Notes under the pieces: generated by a model | The model's database searches: none | Seen by the model: the letters and a program-made list of their open reading frames with translations, nothing else | Told to the model about the DNA's origin: nothing | Shown here: positions 56,870-64,000 of the stretch, piece after piece | How the letters are laid out: each line of letters opens with the position of its first letter | Numbering within the stretch: position 1 is the first letter of the stretch | Made by a program: the position numbers and the translations under genes | Assembly: GCA_008828725.1 (NCBI GenBank) | Contig: MEHQ01001869.1 | Span: 62,001 to 126,000, forward strand | From: Saccharina japonica | Taxonomy: Eukaryota; Sar; Phaeophyceae; Laminariales; Laminariaceae | DNA: 64,000 nucleotides | Direction: 5' to 3'

Positions 56870-59300
56870 AGGGTGCATGCAGCGTCCAAATATAATTGCG
56901 ATTTAACGGAACAACGACAGCAAAAATAGAACTTGTTGAAAACCAAATAAATATAAAAACAAAACGTGTTTTTGCTTTCTTCAGCATCCGACCTGGATTC
57001 CGGGGTATATGAACAACGAAAAGAAAACGAACAACAACTGGATAAAAAAGGAAGAACAAAAAACCTAGGGGGCACCTGAGTTAGGGGAAACAACAAATAA
57101 CAGCCAATTTGTCGAAATGAGAGTTGCCTTTCCGATAAGCATGGTAAATGATTTTGTCAGAGTGATGTTTTTTAAGAGTTGTATTTCGCTCACAATCGAA
57201 ATATAACCTAAATTATCTGTTCTTCGATGGTAGGTATCAATCCACAAAAAAAACGACATCAGCCTTGACAGGCTAGTAAAACAGAGGATATTGGGAAAAT
57301 TGATATTTAGTGGGGAGGTACCTCGCCCATAAATCCCGATTTTCTTGCATCTTCGATATCTTGATACTGCCAATTTTTAGTATAATTTTGGTTCAGTCAT
57401 CGACGGCTGACACGAAAAAAATATTTTAGACCAAAGGTTATGGTACCACTTTGTGGCTCGTTCATAATCTTATCAGCAACATAGTGCCAAAGAAAATGGG
57501 TGTACCCCTCGTATGGAGCATAAAGTTGGCCACTATGTTCCCCAAAATTGAAAAATCCAACAAAAAGGGGTGTCTCGCCATCATCTGACCCCTGAGATGA
57601 TGCCAGGCACAATACGCGATTATCTTGGTTGGCTCTTTATTGTTGCGCAAATATATACGATAATACATGCCTTGCACTATATACGAGAACGATACGTATA
57701 ATATGTACGTATGACGTACACAGGTACGTATACGAAAACGATACGTACCATATTTTGAATACATACGAGTACTATGTTGTTTTGGCCATAGGCACGGCTG
57801 CTGCACAGCCTTTATCTTTGGTTGGCGAAATAAAAGACGGGAAGAAAAAAGAGCCACAAAGTGGTACTATAACGTTTGGTCTTTTTACTGTCTCAATTTT
57901 GACTGTCAGGGACATACATCTCTTACATTACAAAACCCAATGATTTGACTATCATTCTCATCCAAAAGGCAATTCTCAATTAGGAAAATCGGTTGTTTGA
58001 TGCAGCATCCAACCAGAATTACGTTGTGCTCCAACGAAATAACACGGAATAACAAAAATATTACACAGCAAGTTAAACAAACAGCAAAAATATCTATCCC
58101 AATATTGACCTATGAACCTAAATTAAAGGGAAAACTAAATAGCGGCATCCAGCCTGAGTTTATCACAAGCAGAAACACGAAAATATAGGGCAACCATTAC
58201 AGCATGTAACCCGAATTTTGGTGTGACTCAACAACGAAAACAAAATGAAGGAGCAAAAACAATGCAGGATTCAATGTGAATGTTGTTGTAACGCAATAAC
58301 GCACATACAAAATGGAAGAAACAAATAGGTTCAATTTGCATTTTTGCAGCATCATTTTTTTTTCCATCTTGAATTTTGGTGAAAACAAAAAATAGCAACA
58401 CAACAAAGTGAAACGAGAAAAAAAAAATACAAGAAAAATTGCATCTCCTACGTACCCTGATTAAAAAGATAAAAACTTTTGCAGTATCCAAATTTTATTT
58501 CGGTGTGACGCAAGATCGAAAATAAAACAAACAACAAATAAAATATGAATATACCAAGAGGAAGAATACAATTTTGCAGCATCCAACTATAATTTCGGTA
58601 TGACGCAATAATGGAAAAAACAAAAAACGAATGACCATACAAATAAAAAAGCAAGGCCTACAATAATTTTCGATGCAAGCGCGAAAACAATAAATCCAGC
58701 GTCAAGATCGGGGAATCGCAGCAAAAACAAACAACGGAACACATAAAACGATCTAAACCAAAGTATAAAAAATCAAAAACGAGAAAAAAACAAACAATCG
58801 TACCTCCTCTTACCAAGAGTTTAGATGTATCAGTCTAAAGTAAAGGGTGTATAAAACAGATGCAGTATCCGACCTGACCTCCGGTGTGACGCAGGATCGA
58901 AAACATAAAAACCTCAAAATGGATACTAAAAAAAGGCATCGCCGACGCTGATTGTAGGTGGAAGAGCATTTATTTGCAGCATCCAACCTGAATAATTGTG
59001 TTACGCAACAACACAAAACGGCGCAAAAACAAAACCGAGTTAGAAACGACCAACATATTATGTTTAAAACTGATTGTGGGTTTATGAACCTAATTGACGG
59101 GGTGAACAATTGCAGCAACCAGCCTAAGTTTACAAAACGAATCTAAAGTGAGCATCAAACAAACGGCATCCAAATTCAATGTCGGTCTTACGAAACAAAG
59201 CAACCCGAATGTATATGACAGGATTGAAAATATATTTTGCAGCGTCCAACCTGAATTTCGGTGCAACGAAACAACGAAACGAAAGTAAAGGAAGTTAGAA
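56870..59300. repeat. Diverged satellite, core TTGCAGCATCCAACCTGAAT
   Basis: At least a dozen copies of the core followed by TTCGGTGTGACGCAACAACG and an AAAACAAA-rich spacer. Cores lie near 56877, 56983, 57992, 58143, 58198, 58341, 58482, 58575, 58863, 58974, 59110, 59163 and 59236. Spacing varies (about 50-290 bp). The array is strongly A-rich on the plus strand, giving Phe/Leu-rich minus frames. It is interrupted by 57060-57980. Confidence 0.8.
57429..57881. mobile_element. 453-bp TIR element in the satellite
   Basis: Ends GACCAAAGGTTATGGTACCA (57429) and, reverse complemented, GACCAAACGTTATAGTACCA (57881) agree at 29 of 31 positions, continuing to CTTTGTGGCTC. Flanks are TTTTA and TTTTT, so no firm target duplication. 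No coding capacity. GTACGTATACGAAAACGATA words repeat inside. Confidence 0.75.
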
Positions 59301-59617
59301 ATACAAATAAAAATGGTGGCATATATCCTTAACTTACCCATGAAGGAGACAAAAAATAATTCCAGCGTTTTACCGGCGGATTCACACCGTCTCCCAACGA
59401 CCGACCTCACATCAACGACAAAGTACATGAGTTTAGGTGGGTTAGTAATTTTGCTTTCAATCAAAACGCAGACAGCCTTCCTTGCGCGAGGGAGGCCGAA
59501 CCCTCCGCAAAAATACACACAGACGACGTAACCGTACGTAAATGGGTTGGCCACCAGCTTTAACAACAACTATTAATACACCCTTTTACCTCGCCGCACG
59601 AGAGGTGAAGCTCTCAC
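59301..59617. other. Edge of satellite and downstream side of the minus exon
   Basis: A plus frame at 59313-59531 has no support. If the exon at 59618 is real, this is intron or 3' sequence on the minus strand. Confidence 0.35.
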
Positions 59618-59816
59618 CTGGGCACAGAAGTCGTGAGATCTTGCCCCTTTCTCGAGCGCCTTCGCGATCTTCCGCCCTTGCTCTTGCTTCGGGGTAGAAA
59701 TTACCCACGACGTCGGCTTGACGACTTCCCCTACTCCACCCGGCAGGTATTGCGCGCCGTGTGCCTTGGCTGCGGTACGGATCCCGTAGCCGTTTTCGTG
59801 GAACGGTACCAGTTCC
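59618..59816 (-). CDS. Internal exon candidate, unknown protein
   Basis: On the minus strand the acceptor CAACGTCTTGCAG is followed by 1 + 198 nt without a stop and then by the donor CAG/GTGAGAG, giving phase 0 at the end. The 66 residues are non-repetitive and coding-like (ELVPFHENGYGIRTAAKAHG..., then GGVGEVVKPTSWVISTPKQE). A second coding-like stretch lies upstream at about 59870-59951, after a CCCTCGCCCCCAG acceptor (VVHETKSAVFIHISRL). The two are not joined by an obvious donor. Product unknown; a mobile-element gene is possible. Confidence 0.4.
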
Positions 59817-59992
59817 CTGCAAGACGTTGAAGGCGATGGCTCGTTGCGATGTCTTTCGCTTTAGGAGTAGGCAGTCAGTGGAGGGCGATATTTAGCCGGG
59901 AGATGTGGATGAAGACGGCAGACTTGGTTTCGTGGACGACGCCAAAGCCGACTGGGGGCGAGGGTAGCCTTTCACGATCGTCTAGCAAGAAC

Positions 59993-60010
59993 ATATATAT
60001 ATATATATAT
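59993..60010. repeat. AT dinucleotide microsatellite
   Basis: Nine AT units just left of the coding-like region on the minus strand. Confidence 0.9.
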
Positions 60011-61148
60011 GGGTAATCACTACAAGAGAGCGATCTTATTCTCAATCAGGCCAATCACGAGAAGCAGGCGATACCGCTAAACCACGATCGATTGATATCG
60101 ATTGCTATCGGCAGTTCGACTTGTGTTACCGTGCCTTCTCTTGCGTGCATGCCACCTTCATGAATAGTACGCTTGCTGCGTCCGATGATTGTAGAGATCT
60201 CTACTGCAGTGACCAGCCGAGCAATAACTCCAAATCCAACTTATAGAAAAATGTCTACATTCGCATGCCCAACCGCAACTAACTCAACAATGTTACCCCT
60301 GTGCCGAAGTAACACATTTATTGCTGACGCGCATTGTAGTAGTGGTCTCAAGTCACCAGCCAAGTCGGAGCGAAATACTGTATATTCAATGGCGAAATAA
60401 CTCACCGAAATGTCGGCTTAGTCGTCAATAGCACATCACGTTACAGTGGGGACCAGCCACTAAGTAAACAGTACTTCCAGACCGAAGTCTCAAAGGACAG
60501 ACTGTATACATATGGCCAATAACAACTCAACAAATCTGGCCTTGCCCATATGGATGGTCGGATTTGTTTATTTGGTCTTCCCTAGAACACCGATGTTTTT
60601 ATTTTTGCCCTTGTTGTCGTCAACAGGCAAATAATTGCACTATACACGTCCCATTCGCAGCACAAACCGTATGAGCATGGCCTATCACACCTGAGCAATC
60701 GTGCCTGTCCTCTCGGAACGCCAAAACCAAACACCTTACGCGAGTACTAGCGCAAACCCGATTGTATGAACATGGCCAATAACAAGTTCATATTCAAATT
60801 TGTCTATACTATAGGTTGTCGCCACACTGTTCACAGTTGTTATTCGAGCCACAACGAATACCACCCGACAAAAGATGTTGCGGAAGACATCATGAATGAG
60901 GATGGCTTCTCACAACTGAACCATCTTCATTGTCGACTAAGCGGGAGCCAAGATCAACATGACACCCATGCCTCAACACAAGCAATGCGTGTATAAGTCT
61001 AACCCAAAATTAACCCATAATCCTTGACAAATAATCTACGTAGATATTTCGCAACGCAAGTCTCTTCATGTAGACACCAGCCTCCCTTAGCACTTACTGG
61101 AGTGCTAGGCTTGACCTATTTTGTCTATTGTATATAGTATGCTTCATT
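60011..61148. other. No firm gene
   Basis: A 76-codon plus frame at 60766-60996 (in-frame ATG, ordinary composition, HPTKDVAEDIMNEDGFSQ) is the only candidate. The words ATGGCCAATAACAA recur at 60514 and 60772 and CATGGCCTATCAC at 60675, so this too may be an old repeat. Confidence 0.3.
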
Positions 61149-61478
61149 CGGTCGCCCCGATGGTCTAGTGGTACCCTGGAAAGCTTCTATGAATTGATCT
61201 ACGGCGTTCAAATCTCACTTGGGTCGGACTTTTCAGTTTATTTTCAAAAATATATAAAAAACGGAATCAACTCCTGAGAGTGCCTAGTAGCGTGGGTAGG
61301 CATATTTCGATGCGAGTCGACGAGATAAAAACGGGCTGAAGTCTTCTGGCGATGAAACTGAAAGGCACGAGCCGTAGTGGGGGAGGAGAGAGAGGAGCCT
61401 ACTTTGTGACCCCAGATCTGAATTACGAGTAGGAAGGAGAGATAAACGACGGGCCAAGATAATGAACGGGATGGAAAA
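61149..61478 (+). mobile_element. tRNA-derived SINE, copy 3
   Basis: Head CGGTCGCCCCGATGGTCTAG keeps the best A box (ATGGTCTAGTGGTA). The B box region is GTTCAAATCTC. The body has GGAGCCTACTTTGTGACCCC, GATCTGAATTACGAG and GATAATGAACGGGATGG followed by an A/C-rich tail. Flanking duplication was not resolved. Confidence 0.8.
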
Positions 61479-61479
61479 C

Positions 61480-63055
61480 ACACACACAACCTCCAGGCAG
61501 CTGCCTATTTATAGTCACTCCGTAGGCACGAAGCCAGTGGTTTGACTCTCTATACTTAATTCGCTATATTTATACCACCAGTATACTACTTTGCCAATTT
61601 CCACAACCCTGCCGATACGGCAAGCAGTATAAAAACCGGCACAACGTGTTCAGCAAGCCCTTCAAATCAAAATAACTTTCTTCTCAGGTGATAAATTAGA
61701 GCATTGCCTGCAATACCCGGCCTCAGTTTCGCACATTCTCCAAAGATAAACGATACAATGCTGTTTCTTAGTTAATCAACACTAATTCAAGACATTGATT
61801 TAGTTCTCACGTTCGAAGGACACGATATGGAGGCCTTGGTTTGACCCTTGACTGAACTCCCTACATATAATGTGTCCCACAGAGCCTTAACGAGCGCGAA
61901 TAAATCGGTCTCCTAGCAAGGAGCACGTCTACTGCACGGGCTGAGGACAAGCTTGCCAACACAAGCATGGCGTGAGGTGCAGCGCGACAGGGAGACACAT
62001 GTCTGTTTACGTATTGCACGTCGTCGTTACACAAAACATCCCATACGTCGGGTACAATGAACCGGCTTAGGCAAACGAAGTCATACACGGAAAGGCGTCC
62101 AGCATTGTGCACGTCTGTTAGCTGGGGCCAAACTAGGTAGGTAGTCATAGCAAGTATCGTTCCCCACAAATACGCGCCACGAGGACAACTGCCACGTGAA
62201 CAAGATACCGTGCATCACGTCTGTTAGGGAAGCGAAGGGGAGTGTGGCAGAGGCCATTCACGAGCATGGAATGCATCAGGAAGAAAGGAGCATGCCAATT
62301 ATCTCTACAGATTATTCTGCATCGTTTCATGCATATCCTGAATCCCTTTAGAGTTCAGTTTCTGTTTCTGCTCAAAAGTACCTCTATCATTTCTTGACCG
62401 TGGTTTGTTACTGTGCGTTTTTCCGTGGTGTTTTGTAAGTGTTTTTTTAACCCCTTTCGCCGCCGGTCGAACATCCGGGCTCAAGCAAGCCACGACCGCG
62501 CGCTCGCGGGGGTGCCTTTTTTACATGTTACTTCCCGCCCTGTGGAAAGTCTCGTGGATCCGCTGTTTAAGCTTTGCGAGGAATCCAGCTCCCCGTAAAC
62601 AGATGCCGTATTCACTTGATCAAATCATTGTGACTATTTCGAAGACGACAGGAAGGAAAATGAAGGAAAACGTGTTAGTTGTTCGTTTTCACGCTTGATA
62701 ATTACGAATAATCATCACCGCAGTGTTGGTTATTATACGTGATTATATTTATTATCAGACATGTTGTAATCATGACTGATTGTGTCTGTCTTTCCGTCTA
62801 TTTTTTGTGCAACAGCGAGCACAAAAACAAGGCTGATGTACGTTTTTTACGGTTTGAGTCACAGAGAAGGGCATGAGCAAACGACGACGTGTGCGCCGTT
62901 GGAGCACACCATTACAAAAATCTCAGACAAAGCCACGCTTCCTGATCATTTCAGTTAAGCTCGAGCCGTTGATATGGTCTCGCACTGTAGTCTCCTTCGA
63001 AAGTGTCACGGGAAGAAAGAGGAAGCCGAGTTCACAACACAGCTCTTTGTTTACC
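61480..63055. other. No gene recognised
   Basis: Short frames at 61861-62169 (minus), 62305-62493 (minus, Lys-rich) and 62405-62698 (plus) lack domains or splice support. Confidence 0.35.
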
Positions 63056-63058
63056 AGG

Positions 63059-63655
63059 TACTTGGTCGGTACTGCTGCGTGGAAGTAGGGCTCGTACATA
63101 TACGTGCCCCTCGATTGTTTTGTTCATGCTCACGTATATATGAGTACGAGTGCTGCTGCTGCCTATATAAGCGCAGTGCTTGATCGTACTCGTACACATC
63201 GAGCGGTTGTCACGGCCAACGTCACATCCACGCCGTGCCCTTTCCCTTCAGTGTCTGCCTCGACGTTGATACTGTACAGGAAATTTAAGAAACAAACAGG
63301 AACTCTGGTCCAGGCTAGATTTCTTATTTGAGACAGGGTGTTTCTACACTGATTTCAAGAGAACGACGTCCGAATTTCTTTATTTTCCTCGTCATGCCAG
63401 CCTGGCTTTCGTATTAGACTGTGTCTCATTATGTGTCCTGCACTGTACGTACTGCTGCTGCGTTGAAGTAGTGCTGGTACATACTTTACGCGCCTCTGGC
63501 CTATTTTCTGCTTGCTCGCATATACACGAGTACGAATACTGCTGTGCTGCCTGTATAAGCGTAGTGCTCGATCGTACTCGTGCGCGCCCAGCTGTTGCCA
63601 CGGCGAACACCACATCGACGCCAGGACCTCTCCCTTCAGTGGCTGCCTCGGCATT
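63059..63655. repeat. ~380-bp tandem duplication with TATA-like words
   Basis: Units beginning near 63069 and 63448 share TACTGCTGCGTGGAAGTA-like, GAGTACGARTRCTGCTG, TATATAAGCGCAGTGCT / GTATAAGCGTAGTGCT, GATCGTACTCGT and a CCCTTCAGTG end. On the minus strand both units encode a similar peptide segment (GVDV...VRVRSST / ARVRSST). Confidence 0.75.
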
Positions 63656-64000
63656 GAGTCCGTGGTGAGGACGTATATAGATATCTACCAGTGGTAGATA
63701 CCCACGCGTCCTCTCTCGCCAATTCGCTCTAACATTGTTCGAGGCACGTTCAAACAGCAGCGGGCGACAGCAGCAGTCTCGTTCACGCACGTATGGTAGC
63801 TCCGCCTGACACCTGACAGACTCCGGATTTGCAGATAGAGCCACTGATACTTTATCCGAGGCGTAGAACGAGACTGCGGAAGTTGACTGAGGTATGGCCG
63901 TGCTTCCCGGTGCCGTGTTGGCAGAGACCGCGCCCGTGTGCGAGAGGTGTGTTGAATGTGGGGAGGAATGTGATCGATCAACAATCACACACTTCAGAAG
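63392..64000 (-). CDS. Partial coding region open at the window edge
   Basis: A minus-strand frame is open from the right edge (64000) to 63392, about 200 codons. Composition is ordinary: Ser/Thr/His-rich at the start, then a mixed region with a Cys cluster (RERDCCCRPLLF), then an Arg/Val-rich part. The last third lies in the tandem duplication, and the neighbouring unit keeps the same frame with amino-acid similarity. An exon boundary may lie before the CAG words near 63545. No domain recognised; the start is outside the window. Confidence 0.42.
   Translation of the reverse strand, partial: LLKCVIVDRSHSSPHSTHLSHTGAVSANTAPGSTAIPQSTSAVSFYASDKVSVALSANPESVRCQAELPYVRERDCCCRPLLFERASNNVRANWRERTRGYLPLVDIYIRPHHGLNAEAATEGRGPGVDVVFAVATAGRARVRSSTTLIQAAQQYSYSCICEQAENRPEARKVCTSTTSTQQQYVQCRTHNETQSNTKARLA

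Noticed and set aside
61149-61240. Intact tRNA gene
   Set aside because: Good A box, but the acceptor stem does not close and the downstream body is shared with two other loci, so it is a SINE head.

Overview
The window looks like a repeat-dense, gene-poor stretch of a eukaryotic nuclear genome. CAG/CTG runs, GTAC-rich words such as TACGAGTAC, GTAAGT-type splice donors, nested transposons and several satellites dominate. No ribosomal RNA, intact tRNA gene, bacterial operon or complete conserved protein gene was recognised. The flavour (CAG bias, short GC-rich islands in ~45-50% GC DNA, many non-autonomous DNA elements) would fit a stramenopile such as a brown alga, but that is an impression and not a demonstrated placement.

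Layout. 0.75-1.95 kb: a DNA element with perfect 16-bp terminal inverted repeats (TIRs). 2.36-2.94 kb: a short-unit minisatellite. 4.5-7.2 kb: a ~2.7-kb dispersed element (family C) ending in a GC-rich hairpin island. 8.8-15.1 kb: a 160-176-bp satellite interrupted by an old LTR element (9308-13718) with a glutamine-rich gag-like region on the minus strand. 15.67-23.56 kb: a 7.9-kb composite in which two family A copies lie as inverted arms around a second family C copy; a ~750-bp TIR element (family B) sits in the right arm. 26.6-27.5 and 44.2-45.0 kb: clusters of the palindrome TACTCSGAGTA. 31.27-41.0 kb: two ~1.1-kb direct repeats bounding ~6 kb of satellite built from alternating ~178- and ~240-bp units; the left direct repeat carries a 1.39-kb TIR transposon and the satellite carries a SINE. 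49.35-55.72 kb: a Copia-type LTR element with 5-bp target duplication GCCCG and gag on the minus strand; its left LTR is split by a third family A copy. 56.9-59.3 kb: a diverged satellite with a 453-bp TIR element inside.

Possible host genes are fragments only: a first-exon candidate at 24.2 kb, a pair of phase-compatible exons at 41.9-42.8 kb, a minus-strand exon at 59.6 kb, and a long minus-strand frame that is still open at the right edge (63.4-64.0 kb). None could be assigned a function.

The most informative signals are structural: a three-copy tRNA-headed SINE family; seven copies of a ~55-nt motif with a UUCG hairpin and a second hairpin whose sequence varies while its pairing is kept; three insertions with an internal empty-site comparison; and the direct-repeat-bounded satellite composite. 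All alignments were made by eye.
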